A stretch of 64,000 bases of DNA, taken from Hydrocarboniclastica marina. Lineage in GTDB: Bacteria; Pseudomonadota; Gammaproteobacteria; Pseudomonadales; Oleiphilaceae. The notes beneath the pieces were generated by a model, which saw only the letters and a program-made list of their open reading frames with translations, was not told the origin of the DNA and ran no database searches. Position numbers and translations under genes: made by a program. Below, one piece after another: positions 42,242 to 50,857 of this stretch. The first letter of the stretch is position 1; every line of letters starts with the position of its first letter. Location of the stretch: assembly GCF_004851605.1 (NCBI RefSeq), contig NZ_CP031093.1, forward strand, positions 3,720,692 to 3,784,691, in the 5' to 3' direction.

Positions 42242-43303
42242 ATGAAAAAAGCGATCCGCACCTTGTTGGCAACTTCTATCCTGGCGATCAGCGTCCAGGC
42301 TGCAGCCGAGACCAAGGTTGGCTTTGTCTACGTCGGACCGAAGACCGACTATGGTTATAACTACGCTCAGGACCAGGGCCGTCTCTACCTGGAAGAGCAC
42401 ATGGACGACGTGCAAACCGTGTACTTTGAAAACATCCCGGAAAACGCCGATGTGCAGCGGGTAATGGAGCGTATGATTCGCTCCGGGGTCGAGGTGGTGT
42501 TCCCTACCAGCTACGGCTACCTGGACCACGCTCTGAAAGTGGCGGAGAAATATCCGGACGTGTACTTCGCCCATTCAGGTGGCCTCAAGACCGCCGACAA
42601 CCTGATGACCTACTTCGCAGAAATCGATCAGGCCATGTATCTGGCCGGCGTCGCAGCGGGCTTGACTACAGAGACCAATCAGCTGGGCTTTGTTGCCGCC
42701 CATCCGATTCCACAGGTATTGCGTAACATCAATGCGTTTACTCGTGGCGCACAGAGTGTGAACCCCGAGGTGACCACCTCAGTAATCTGGACCTCCAGCT
42801 GGTCCGATCCCACTAAAGAGGCGGAAGCGGCGGAAGCGCTAATCAGTGGTGGCGCGGATGTGCTGAGCGGTCACGTGGACTCGCCAATTAACTATGTCCA
42901 AGTGGCTGAGCGCCGGGGCGTATATTCCGTGGGTTACCATGCCGACGCCAGCAAGTTTGCGCCAGAAGGCTGGCTGGTCGGCGCGGTCTGGAACTGGGGC
43001 CCGATGATGGTGGATATCGTCACTTCCGCCCAAGACGGCACATGGGAGTCCAAGCACCTACGGGGTGACCTGCTGACCCAGGCCGCCAAGCTCAGCGAAT
43101 TTGGTAGCGCTGTCAGTGAAGAGGACCGCCAGACCGTGCTGGACCGCCGGGAGGCGATCATGAATGAGGAGTTTCAGGTCTGGGCCGGCCCGGTAATCGG
43201 ACAGGACGGTACAGTGATTGTTGAGGAGGGCGACACCATGACCCTGAGTGAGACCGAGAAAATGGACTTCCTGGTTCAGGGCGTCAAAGGACGTCTCAAG
43301 TGA
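42242..43303 (+). CDS. BMP-family substrate-binding protein
   Basis: A 353-residue periplasmic protein with a Sec signal peptide cleaved near QAA-AET (about residue 21); no lipobox is seen. The mature part (TKVGFVYVGPKTDYGYNYAQ) is the PBP1-fold BMP family (TmpC/PnrA/MED-like), which binds nucleosides or nucleobases. Its stop overlaps the ATG of the first biuret hydrolase by 4 bp, so import and hydrolysis are translationally linked. The ligand could be a purine-like or ureide compound such as allantoin or biuret. Confidence 0.88.
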   Translation: MKKAIRTLLATSILAISVQAAAETKVGFVYVGPKTDYGYNYAQDQGRLYLEEHMDDVQTVYFENIPENADVQRVMERMIRSGVEVVFPTSYGYLDHALKVAEKYPDVYFAHSGGLKTADNLMTYFAEIDQAMYLAGVAAGLTTETNQLGFVAAHPIPQVLRNINAFTRGAQSVNPEVTTSVIWTSSWSDPTKEAEAAEALISGGADVLSGHVDSPINYVQVAERRGVYSVGYHADASKFAPEGWLVGAVWNWGPMMVDIVTSAQDGTWESKHLRGDLLTQAAKLSEFGSAVSEEDRQTVLDRREAIMNEEFQVWAGPVIGQDGTVIVEEGDTMTLSETEKMDFLVQGVKGRLK

Positions 43304-44019
43304 GCACGTCCGCAGCCATTACAGTTCCCGATGCGCGGCCCTACGCCTGGCCGTGCATCGCGCCGGTCGAGCCCCGGCAGCTGGCACTGGTTATCATCGA
43401 CATGCAGAAGGACTTCTGCGCTTCCGGTGGATACATCGACTCCCAGGGTGTTGACCTGACTCCCGCCAGAGCCACCATCGAACCCATTCGCCGCGTTCTG
43501 GCGGCGTTTCGTGCACTGCCGGGAGCCCTGATCCTCCACACTCGTGAGGGTCACCGACCGGAGCTCGTGGATCTCCCGGCCAACAAACAGTGGCGCAGTG
43601 AACAGGTCTGCCCCGGTATTGGCAAGGATGGCCCTCTGGGCAAGATTCTGGTTCGCGGTGAAGCTGGCTGGGAAATTATCCCGGAGCTGGCCCCAGCCCC
43701 CGGCGAAATCGTGATCGATAAACCTGGCAAAGGTGCCTTTTATGCTACCGACCTGGATCACATTCTGCGCCTGCAAGGCATCACGCATCTTATCGTAACG
43801 GGCCTCACAACGGACGTTTGCGTGCATACGACCGTCCGTGATGCCAATGATCGTGGCCTCGAAACCCTGATTCTTAGAGACTGCACCGCTGCCACTGAGG
43901 CCCGACACCGGGATGCCATCTTCACGATGACAGAAATGCAGGGCGGACTGTTCGGAGCCACAGCCACCTCCGACCAGCTCCTTGAGGCCCTCTCCAGCCT
44001 ACGATCGATCCAGGAGTAA
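43300..44019 (+). CDS. biuH: Biuret hydrolase-like cysteine hydrolase (paralogue 2)
   Basis: A 239-residue isochorismatase-like hydrolase with Asp34 (VIIDMQKDF), Lys144 (DKPGKGAFY) and Cys174 (LTTDVCVHT). Overlaps the binding-protein stop (ATGA-type) and is followed 6 bp later by a second copy. The family includes biuret hydrolase, which makes allophanate plus ammonia; allophanate hydrolase is encoded two genes downstream, making biuret a likely substrate for at least one of the pair. It is the closer relative of the enzyme at 11287-11997 (same length and PELVDL segment). It may act on a related ureide. Confidence 0.78.
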   Translation: MSTSAAITVPDARPYAWPCIAPVEPRQLALVIIDMQKDFCASGGYIDSQGVDLTPARATIEPIRRVLAAFRALPGALILHTREGHRPELVDLPANKQWRSEQVCPGIGKDGPLGKILVRGEAGWEIIPELAPAPGEIVIDKPGKGAFYATDLDHILRLQGITHLIVTGLTTDVCVHTTVRDANDRGLETLILRDCTAATEARHRDAIFTMTEMQGGLFGATATSDQLLEALSSLRSIQE

Positions 44020-44025
44020 GCAACC

Positions 44026-44712
44026 ATGACCACCACCCTGAACTCTCGTCCCTATGCCTGGCCATGGGATAACAACCTGGACCGGCTCAACACTGCCCTG
44101 GTCATTATCGACATGCAGACTGACTTTTGCGGCGAGGGCGGCTATGTCGACACCATGGGCTACGACCTGTCCCTTACTAGAGCGCCCATCGAGCCCATCA
44201 GTCGGCTGCTGAGTCGTTTTCGGGCTCTGGGCATGCCTGTGATCCATACCCGTGAAGGGCACCGGCCTGACCTCAGCGACCTGCCCCCCAACAAGCGCTG
44301 GCGTTCATTGCAGATCGGCGCCGGCATCGGTGACCCCGGCCCCTGCGGACGCATCCTGGTGCGGGGGGAGCCAGGCTGGGACATCATCCCGGAACTGGAA
44401 CCCCAAGCTGGCGAGCCCATCATCGATAAACCAGGTAAGGGCTCGTTCTACGCTACCGACCTGGAGCTGATTCTGAAGACACGGGGTATCCAGAACCTGA
44501 TCCTGACCGGCATTACCACCGACGTATGCGTGCACACTACGATGCGCGAAGCGAACGACCGCGGATTCGAGTGTGTGCTGGTGGAAGACTGTTGCGGAGC
44601 CACCGATCAGGCAAACCATGACCACGCAGTCAAGATGATCCAGATGCAGGGCGGCGTATTCGGCGCCGTTACCGACTCCGACAGCCTGCTGAAACGACTG
44701 GGGGCCTTATGA
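44026..44712 (+). CDS. biuH: Biuret hydrolase
   Basis: A 228-residue cysteine hydrolase with Asp29 (VIIDMQTDF), Lys138 (DKPGKGSFY) and Cys168 (ITTDVCVHT). It splits biuret to allophanate and ammonia in the cyanuric acid route. It has a shorter N-terminus than paralogue 2 and ends [10 protein letters not shown], nearly the same as the deleted copy at 21671-21850. The stop overlaps the allophanate hydrolase ATG by 4 bp, which supports the biuret assignment more than for the other copies. Confidence 0.85.
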   Translation: MTTTLNSRPYAWPWDNNLDRLNTALVIIDMQTDFCGEGGYVDTMGYDLSLTRAPIEPISRLLSRFRALGMPVIHTREGHRPDLSDLPPNKRWRSLQIGAGIGDPGPCGRILVRGEPGWDIIPELEPQAGEPIIDKPGKGSFYATDLELILKTRGIQNLILTGITTDVCVHTTMREANDRGFECVLVEDCCGATDQANHDHAVKMIQMQGGVFGAVTDSDSLLKRLGAL

Positions 44713-46520
44713 AGGCCCCTTTTACGCCGCCGGTGAGGCTCGATATTGACTACCTGCAGGAGCTTTATCAGGCGGGGGAGCTGACCCCGAGAGAGCTGCT
44801 GGGACAACTCGATGAGTACCAGACTGCGTTCGCCGACCGGAACCCGTGGATCCACTACCTTACGCCCGAAGAGCGGGAACCCTTTCTGCAAGCTCTGGAG
44901 GGCCATTCACCAGAATCTCTGCCGCTTTATGGCGTGCCCTTTGCCATCAAGGACAATGTCCACCTGAAGGGAATTCCAACTACGGTGGGAAATCGACATA
45001 TCAGCATCCTTCCAGAGGCCAGCGCCTTTGTCGTTGAGCAGCTGCTGGCTGCAGGGGCGATTCCCGTGGGCAAGACCAACCTGGATCAGTTTGCCACCGG
45101 GCTCAACGGTACCCGTTCCGATTTCGGGCCATGCGGTAACGCCTTTGATGCAGATTGGATATCGGGTGGTTCATCCTCCGGCTCCGCAGTGGCGGTCGCC
45201 CTGGGGCTGGTCAGCTTTGCTCTGGGTACCGATACCGCAGGTTCCGGCCGGGTGCCAGCCGCCCTCAACCACATCATTGGCCTCAAACCCACTCTGGGTA
45301 GACTGAGCGTGGATGGCGTGGTTCCCGCATGCCAGAGCCTCGATTGTGTGGCTATCTTCGCCCGCACTGCACTCCAGGCCAACCAGATCCTGTCCCTGGC
45401 TGATCAACGCAACCCAACCGATCCATGGCAGAGGAACAGCAGACCTCCCCGAGGATTGGTAAGTGAAACGTTCAGCTTCGGCATTCCTCCTGCCGATCAA
45501 CTGGGGCTGACTGAATACCCGGAAGCCAAGGAGCTTTTCGATGCCACTGTTGAGCATCTGGAAGCTCTTGGGGGACGAGCCGTAGAGATCGACTTCCACC
45601 CTTTTTCCGAAGCAGCAGCACTACTTTATAAAGGGCCCTGGGTTTGTGAGCGGCAATTGGCAATCAGGGCGCTGGTGAATGCCCCGGAACAGGTCCATAG
45701 CGCCGTTGTTGAGGTGCTGGCGGGCAGCGACAAATACTCTGCCGGTGACACTTTCAATGCGCAGTATCGGCTGGCCTCCCTGAAACAGCAGACTGATCGA
45801 ATCGTACGGAGCGTGGACATCGTTGTCACACCGACGTGCCCGGGCCCCTACACGATTAACGATATGATCGCTGATCCGATCGTGCTTAATGCCCGCCTGG
45901 GAGCCTTTACCAACTTCATGAACCTGCTGGATTACGCAGCGGTTTCTGTTCCGGGAGGCTTCCTGGAAAACAACCTGCCCTGGGGCGTTACCCTGTTCGG
46001 CTTCTCCTGGAGTGACACAGAGTTGTGTGTGCTGGCCGACCGCTTGCACCGCCGGGTTACGAATACCATTGGTGCAACCAGCGACGCATTGATCCCGGAG
46101 GATCGGCCACGGACAGCGCGCACGCTGGATGTGGCAGTATGTGGCGCACATCTCGAAGGATACCCCCTAAACAGCCAGCTAACGGATCGTGGTGCCGTGC
46201 TGGTGAGACGCATCAGGACCGCTCCCCGATACCGTTTCTACGCATTGGCAGGAGGCCCACCGTACCGGCCCGGACTGGTCCGATCAGAGCATGCCGGCGT
46301 TGCCATCGAAGTAGAGGTGTGGCGCATGCCGGAGGATCGGTTTGGAACGTTTGTGGCCGGGATTCCCCATCCGTTGGGTATTGGCCAGCTTGAGCTGGAA
46401 GACGGCACCTGGGCTACCGGTTTTATTTGCGAGCCCTGTGGCATGGAGGGCGCTCAGGACATCAGCCATACTGGCGGCTGGAGAAACTATATGGCAACCC
46501 GATCAGTGACGGAGAATTGA
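44709..46520 (+). CDS. atzF: Allophanate hydrolase
   Basis: A 603-residue two-domain enzyme that turns allophanate into two ammonia and two CO2. The amidase-signature domain (about residues 15-440) holds the Ser-Ser-Lys triad: Lys81 ([11 protein letters not shown]), Ser155 (SGGSSSGSA) and Ser179 (GTDTAGSGR), spaced as in AtzF of Pseudomonas sp. ADP. The C-terminal domain (about 465-603, including [10 protein letters not shown] and GIPHPLGIG) is the decarboxylating half of AtzF. It is co-translated with biuret hydrolase and followed closely by an AtzH-like gene. No urea carboxylase is nearby, so it most likely serves biuret rather than urea. Confidence 0.92.
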   Translation: MKAPFTPPVRLDIDYLQELYQAGELTPRELLGQLDEYQTAFADRNPWIHYLTPEEREPFLQALEGHSPESLPLYGVPFAIKDNVHLKGIPTTVGNRHISILPEASAFVVEQLLAAGAIPVGKTNLDQFATGLNGTRSDFGPCGNAFDADWISGGSSSGSAVAVALGLVSFALGTDTAGSGRVPAALNHIIGLKPTLGRLSVDGVVPACQSLDCVAIFARTALQANQILSLADQRNPTDPWQRNSRPPRGLVSETFSFGIPPADQLGLTEYPEAKELFDATVEHLEALGGRAVEIDFHPFSEAAALLYKGPWVCERQLAIRALVNAPEQVHSAVVEVLAGSDKYSAGDTFNAQYRLASLKQQTDRIVRSVDIVVTPTCPGPYTINDMIADPIVLNARLGAFTNFMNLLDYAAVSVPGGFLENNLPWGVTLFGFSWSDTELCVLADRLHRRVTNTIGATSDALIPEDRPRTARTLDVAVCGAHLEGYPLNSQLTDRGAVLVRRIRTAPRYRFYALAGGPPYRPGLVRSEHAGVAIEVEVWRMPEDRFGTFVAGIPHPLGIGQLELEDGTWATGFICEPCGMEGAQDISHTGGWRNYMATRSVTEN

Positions 46521-46522
46521 TT

Positions 46523-46921
46523 ATGATGAACCTCACCATCAATGCTCCAGATTGCGTTGCCAGCGTCACGCATGCGTTCGAGGCTTATGAAAAGGCCCTG
46601 ATCGACAATGACCTGGCCGTACTCGACGGTTATTTTTGGGCCTCGGAGTTCACCGTACGGTTTGGGGTTGCCGAGAACCTCTACGGAGCTGAAGCCATCA
46701 AGGCCTACCGCCGACAATGCCAACCCGTGGGGCCCGGGCGGGTCCTGGACGGTACCTTAGTGACAACGTTTGGGGATGCATTCGCCACTGTCAGCACCCA
46801 GTTCCGGGATGGGGTAACGGAAGACCAGGGCCGCCAGATGCAGACCTGGGTCCGTTTCGACGCTGGCTGGAAAGTCGTCGCCGCCCACGTCAGTGTGATG
46901 AGATCAGCACCGGCCTCATGA
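46523..46921 (+). CDS. AtzH-like protein (DUF3225)
   Basis: A 132-residue protein of the SnoaL/NTF2-like fold. Start ATG at 46523 follows GGAGAA directly after the allophanate hydrolase stop. AFEAYEKALIDNDLAVLDGY, then FWASEFTVRFG, and the ending GWKVVAAHVSVM are the DUF3225/AtzH pattern. AtzH-type proteins recur beside atzE/atzF genes in triazine and biuret loci, but their role is not settled. It is the end of the operon and overlaps the convergent 2OG oxygenase gene by 6 bp. Confidence 0.78.
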   Translation: MMNLTINAPDCVASVTHAFEAYEKALIDNDLAVLDGYFWASEFTVRFGVAENLYGAEAIKAYRRQCQPVGPGRVLDGTLVTTFGDAFATVSTQFRDGVTEDQGRQMQTWVRFDAGWKVVAAHVSVMRSAPAS

Positions 46922-47863
46922 GGTTTTCCGATGCTCATAGGTCGCATTCAGCCGTGACGCAAGATAGTCGGAACAGGTGACCGCTTCATACTTCGGTTTC
47001 TGGTCCGGAACAGTGTCGCGAGGATCCACAATCGAGTCGGGGTTCACTTCCAGGAAGAAGGCAATCGCATACCGCTCTCTTTCGGGCGGGCGGACGCGAT
47101 GGGGAGTCGAAACATAGGTGTCATTGCTCCAGCGCATCAGGCAGTCGCCGATATTACAGATGAACGCTCCCGGCACGTAGGGAGCCTGGATCCACTCGCC
47201 CTGGCGGTTGAGCACTTCCAGACCCGCGACCTCATCGGTGGCAAGGATAGTGACGTTGCCATAGTCGGTGTGCGCCCCTGCAGCACCATCCTCCCGCTCG
47301 ATCTTGCCGGCGCTGGGCGGATATCGGAGCATGCGCAACGTCGCGATCGGCAGGGAGAGGTGTGACGAGAAGAAATCTTCGTTCAGCCCAAGGTCCAAGC
47401 TGAAGCCGCGATGGTTGGTGCGCCCCAGTTCCAGACAGTGATCGAAGTAGTTCAAAGCCTGTGAGCGCCAGCCGGGGATCGGTGGCCAGAAGTTCACGCC
47501 CCGGAATGGCTTGCCGGCCACCACGTCGGGGTGATCCTCGGGAAAGTCGGTTCCGATGTTGAACGCTTCTTTCATGTCAGAACCTGACTCAGGGTTAAGT
47601 TTTTCATCCGCCATGGCGACATAGCCCCGGTTGTGAGGCGACCGTTTGATGGACAGAGCCTCTTTCTTGGCCGGCGAAAGTCCGAATAGGTCCCTGGCGC
47701 CAGCAAACGCAGCTTGCAACACCGACTCGGGAATACCATGGTCGGTGGCGTAGAAAAAACCCACCTCCCGGCAGGCCCGGCCTAGTTCGGCGGCGGTTTG
47801 CCGACGCACCGCAAAATCGTCGCTGTTCAGACCAGCAATGGAAATCAGGGGTAAAGATGGCAT
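46916..47863 (-). CDS. 2-oxoglutarate/Fe(II)-dependent oxygenase, isopenicillin N synthase-like
   Basis: A 315-residue non-haem iron oxygenase, the fourth in the window. Iron ligands are in GAHTDYGNVTIL and VSTPHRVRP; RYAIAFF binds 2OG (the usual Ser is Ala, as in the copy at 20543). The DIOX_N segment CREVGFFYATDHGI is intact. It is convergent with the AtzF/AtzH operon and lies 17 bp downstream of an amidohydrolase on the same strand, so the two are one operon. It may oxidise a ring substituent and the hydrolase may then deaminate the product. Confidence 0.86.
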   Translation of the reverse strand: MPSLPLISIAGLNSDDFAVRRQTAAELGRACREVGFFYATDHGIPESVLQAAFAGARDLFGLSPAKKEALSIKRSPHNRGYVAMADEKLNPESGSDMKEAFNIGTDFPEDHPDVVAGKPFRGVNFWPPIPGWRSQALNYFDHCLELGRTNHRGFSLDLGLNEDFFSSHLSLPIATLRMLRYPPSAGKIEREDGAAGAHTDYGNVTILATDEVAGLEVLNRQGEWIQAPYVPGAFICNIGDCLMRWSNDTYVSTPHRVRPPERERYAIAFFLEVNPDSIVDPRDTVPDQKPKYEAVTCSDYLASRLNATYEHRKTS

Positions 47864-47880
47864 GGCTCTGCCTCCGGGTT

Positions 47881-49227
47881 TCAGTTCATGGCAATTCGGG
47901 TATGGGCCAGCTTACGGCAGGCCTCATGTAAGCGCATGCCCTGCTCGTGGGCCTCGACAATGATGCTCCGGCCCGAGACGCGGACGGGCTGACCTGCGGC
48001 GATCAGCTGGTGGCCGTCAACCCAGACCGAGTCGACGTTGGCGGGGGTGGCGGCAAAGACCAGATTCCAGATCAGGTTGCCCCCCTGCTCATCAACGCTG
48101 ACCGGGGTTAGATTGGCACCTCCCAGGTCCAGCATCAGCAGGTCTGCTTTCTTGCCGGGTTCCAGCGAGCCGATCTCATGATCCAGATTTAGCGCTTTCG
48201 CGCCGTCAATGGTCGCCATGCGCAGGACCTGTTCCGCTGGGAGTACGGTGGCGTCCAAACGCGTGGCTTTCTGAATCAGGGACGCAAATTTCATTTCCTC
48301 GAATAGGCTCAGGCTGTTGTTGCATACTGGTCCGTCCGTACCCAGGCCCACGGTCACGCCGGCCCGAAGCATCTCCGGTACCGGCGCCACACCGCTAGCC
48401 AGCTTGGCGTTACTGACCGGGCAATGGGCAACGCTGGTGCCGGTATGGGCGATACGAGCGATCTCTTCGTCGTTCAGCCACACACAGTGGGCCAACAGGG
48501 TACGCTCCCCGAGGATGCCGTAGTGGTCCAGCATCGCCAGTGAACGACGCCCGAAGTCGGCGGTGACCGCCAGCTCCTCTGCTTTCTGTTCGCTGGCATG
48601 GGTGTGGATGCCCACCCCGAACTCGCGGCTCAGATTAGCGGCTTCCCGGTAGGCCTCTCCGGAGCAGTAAAACAGGTGTTCCAGCCCCATCCAGACCCGC
48701 ACCCGCCCCTGCTGGCCCTCGTGGTGGCTGTTGATCAGGCGACGGTTCTCCTCCCGGGTTGAGAAGAAATCCTTCCCCGGGCGGTCGGCGACGTAAGGAG
48801 CGAGCTGAACACGCAGCCCCAGTTCGGCAGCCGCATCGGCACAGCGGTCCATGTAGCGAAACATGTCCATCACGCAGGTAGTGCCGCTTTGCAAGGCCTC
48901 CAGGTAACAGAGGCGGGCCGAATGGTAGGCAAATTCTTCCGTCATTGCCCGGTGCTCCAGTTGGTACCAGGGCAACCACTCCATGAGCGGCATGTTTTCA
49001 GTGATACCCCGCATCAGGCTGGAATGGGAATGGCAGTCAATTAGGCCCGGCAGCAGGGCATAGCCACGGCCATCAATCACCTCGCAGTACATCGGTACGG
49101 TCACATGTTCCGACTCACCTACCTGGGCAATACGGCCATCCTCCACCACCAGGGTGCCCTCGGGAATAATGCGGTTGCCTTGGTCAATGGTGAAGATAGC
49201 AACGTTGCAGATAGCAAAAGCGCTCAT
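47881..49227 (-). CDS. Amidohydrolase, SAH/MTA deaminase/TrzN-AtzA type
   Basis: A 448-residue zinc amidohydrolase. Metal ligands: His-x-His (GLIDCHSHSSLM), GIHTHASEQK, LLAHCVWLNDEE, and Asp in GLGTDGPVCNNS. This architecture matches the large group that holds S-adenosylhomocysteine/methylthioadenosine deaminases, atrazine chlorohydrolase-type and other aminohydrolases. It differs from the two 8-oxoguanine-deaminase-like copies (DG-x-x-CNN rather than DG-x-A-N). It forms an operon with a 2OG oxygenase. Amino-triazine or aminopurine deamination is plausible. Confidence 0.8.
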   Translation of the reverse strand: MSAFAICNVAIFTIDQGNRIIPEGTLVVEDGRIAQVGESEHVTVPMYCEVIDGRGYALLPGLIDCHSHSSLMRGITENMPLMEWLPWYQLEHRAMTEEFAYHSARLCYLEALQSGTTCVMDMFRYMDRCADAAAELGLRVQLAPYVADRPGKDFFSTREENRRLINSHHEGQQGRVRVWMGLEHLFYCSGEAYREAANLSREFGVGIHTHASEQKAEELAVTADFGRRSLAMLDHYGILGERTLLAHCVWLNDEEIARIAHTGTSVAHCPVSNAKLASGVAPVPEMLRAGVTVGLGTDGPVCNNSLSLFEEMKFASLIQKATRLDATVLPAEQVLRMATIDGAKALNLDHEIGSLEPGKKADLLMLDLGGANLTPVSVDEQGGNLIWNLVFAATPANVDSVWVDGHQLIAAGQPVRVSGRSIIVEAHEQGMRLHEACRKLAHTRIAMN

Positions 49228-49333
49228 GAAATACTGCCTCCATTACTGTTCTTGGAGCCTACTAAGCAATCAACACTGGCTGGCGGTATCTCATCGCGAC
49301 AGGTTTCAGACCGGAGCACGGCAAACCGATGCT

Positions 49334-49831
49334 TCAGCGGAAGCAAGGCTTTATCGGACGCATGAGCGTGACTTCGTCACAGTTTTGCCCGCTACCCTGG
49401 CGATCAACCACTAGGTAATCGGAATCGACATGCAGTGGCAGTAGCGGCGCGTGCCAGGTTCCTGGCCGGTAGCTCACGCCGTGGTCGCCCGGGACCAGAA
49501 AGACACGAATCTCGTTCTCGTCGAAAGGGCCCGGCGGCGCCACAACAGCCACAAAAGGGCCTCGGTTAATCGGCACAAAAGCTTGGCTGCCCAAGGGATG
49601 CCGCTCCATCAGCGCAATCACTAGCGGCTCGAGGGGCTGACCCCGGAATATTGAGAGGATGCCCTGGTCGTTTACACCAAGCAGCTCCACCGTGGCGAGC
49701 GCATGGAAGCGTTCGGTCCTGCCCTGGTTGATGGGGAACGAGTCCGCCCCGTGCGTGCCGATCACCTCGCCAAACGGCGCGAAGGCCTGCCGCGTCAGTG
49801 GTTCTGTCGCAACCTCGCGTAGCGCGCTCAC
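49334..49831 (-). CDS. allA: Ureidoglycolate lyase
   Basis: A 165-residue enzyme that splits ureidoglycolate into glyoxylate and urea, the last step after allantoicase. The family pattern is seen as FAPFGEVIGTHG near the N-terminus, VPINRGPFVAVVAP in the middle and RPGTWHAPLLPL near the C-terminus. The ATG overlaps the allantoicase stop (ATGA). It ends the operon TetR regulator-allantoinase-allantoicase-ureidoglycolate lyase. Confidence 0.9.
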   Translation of the reverse strand: MSALREVATEPLTRQAFAPFGEVIGTHGADSFPINQGRTERFHALATVELLGVNDQGILSIFRGQPLEPLVIALMERHPLGSQAFVPINRGPFVAVVAPPGPFDENEIRVFLVPGDHGVSYRPGTWHAPLLPLHVDSDYLVVDRQGSGQNCDEVTLMRPIKPCFR

Positions 49832-50853
49832 TGTGCCGGTCGTCCAAATAGCCGCAGCCGGCTGACCCCGCCGTCGGGAAGGATATTGAAACGAATGTGC
49901 GTGATTGGCCCCAGCTCAATCAGCTCGCTGAACTGATGGATGCTGTCGGCGGTCAACGGCTGGTCCGCCATCAGCGTCGGCCAGAACATACTCTGGGTGA
50001 CCAGCGACTGTGCGGTGCCCGCGCCGGGTTCGACACTGGCGCCCTGGATGGAGCAGGCTGCAGGAAAGTTGCCTTTGAAATGGGCCGTGTCCACTTCGAT
50101 ACGCTGCGCAATACCCTTGTGGCCCAGCGCCAGGATGCACCAGTCATTGCCCGGTTCCCGCCGCCGCCGGGTCTCCCAGCCATCCCCCATATTGACGCCG
50201 CGGCCGGGACGCAACAGCTTACGCGGCTCACCGTAGTGGGCGTCGCTCCAGGCCACCTGGTCGCCGCCCTGCTCCAGGGCTAGTAGGTTTACCGTCTCAT
50301 CAGCAGACAACTTTGACCAATCGCAAAAAGGTTTACCGTAAACCCTCAGGCGTGCCAGACCGCCATCCGGGTATAGGTGCAGCCGTAGATGGGTCCAGGG
50401 CTGATCGCTGTTTATGCCGCAGAAGCGGTGATCGTTGCCCTTCAGCTCGATGGCGGGGATCAAGGGCTGCCAGGCGCTAGCCTCGTCCGGGTCGTTTTCG
50501 GGGCTGAAGCAGGCGTCCAATGCGACTGCCGGGGGATAATTTCCGGTAAAGAAGCTGGTATCGAAGTCCACGCCCATCAGCAGCCCTGGCATGGCCAGGC
50601 GGATGATGCACCAATCGTGGCCAGTTGTACGGCGCCGGCGTGTCTCCCAGCCGTCCATCCACTTGCCATGTTCATCAAAGCGGTCCGGGTAGAATACCGG
50701 CTGACCGGGGGCCAGCATGCGCTCCCGGGGAGCAAAGAACTCGTCTGTGACCTCAACCACCGCCGCGCCCAGGCTGCCATCCGCCAGATTAAGCCCTTCA
50801 CGGGTAAAACCCGGCCCTTCCACAACCGCCGCTATCGTCGCGTCGCTACTCAT
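49828..50853 (-). CDS. alc: Allantoicase
   Basis: A 341-residue enzyme that hydrolyses allantoate to ureidoglycolate and urea. It shows the two repeated jelly-roll (F5/8 type C-like) halves: each contains a W(E)TRRRR segment followed by D-WCI (GWETRRRRTTGHDWCIIRL at about 75 and GWETRRRREPGNDWCILAL at about 230). Length is normal for the family. It begins 4 bp after the allantoinase stop. The pathway continues with the overlapping ureidoglycolate lyase gene. Confidence 0.93.
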   Translation of the reverse strand: MSSDATIAAVVEGPGFTREGLNLADGSLGAAVVEVTDEFFAPRERMLAPGQPVFYPDRFDEHGKWMDGWETRRRRTTGHDWCIIRLAMPGLLMGVDFDTSFFTGNYPPAVALDACFSPENDPDEASAWQPLIPAIELKGNDHRFCGINSDQPWTHLRLHLYPDGGLARLRVYGKPFCDWSKLSADETVNLLALEQGGDQVAWSDAHYGEPRKLLRPGRGVNMGDGWETRRRREPGNDWCILALGHKGIAQRIEVDTAHFKGNFPAACSIQGASVEPGAGTAQSLVTQSMFWPTLMADQPLTADSIHQFSELIELGPITHIRFNILPDGGVSRLRLFGRPAQ

Positions 50854-50857
50854 CCTT

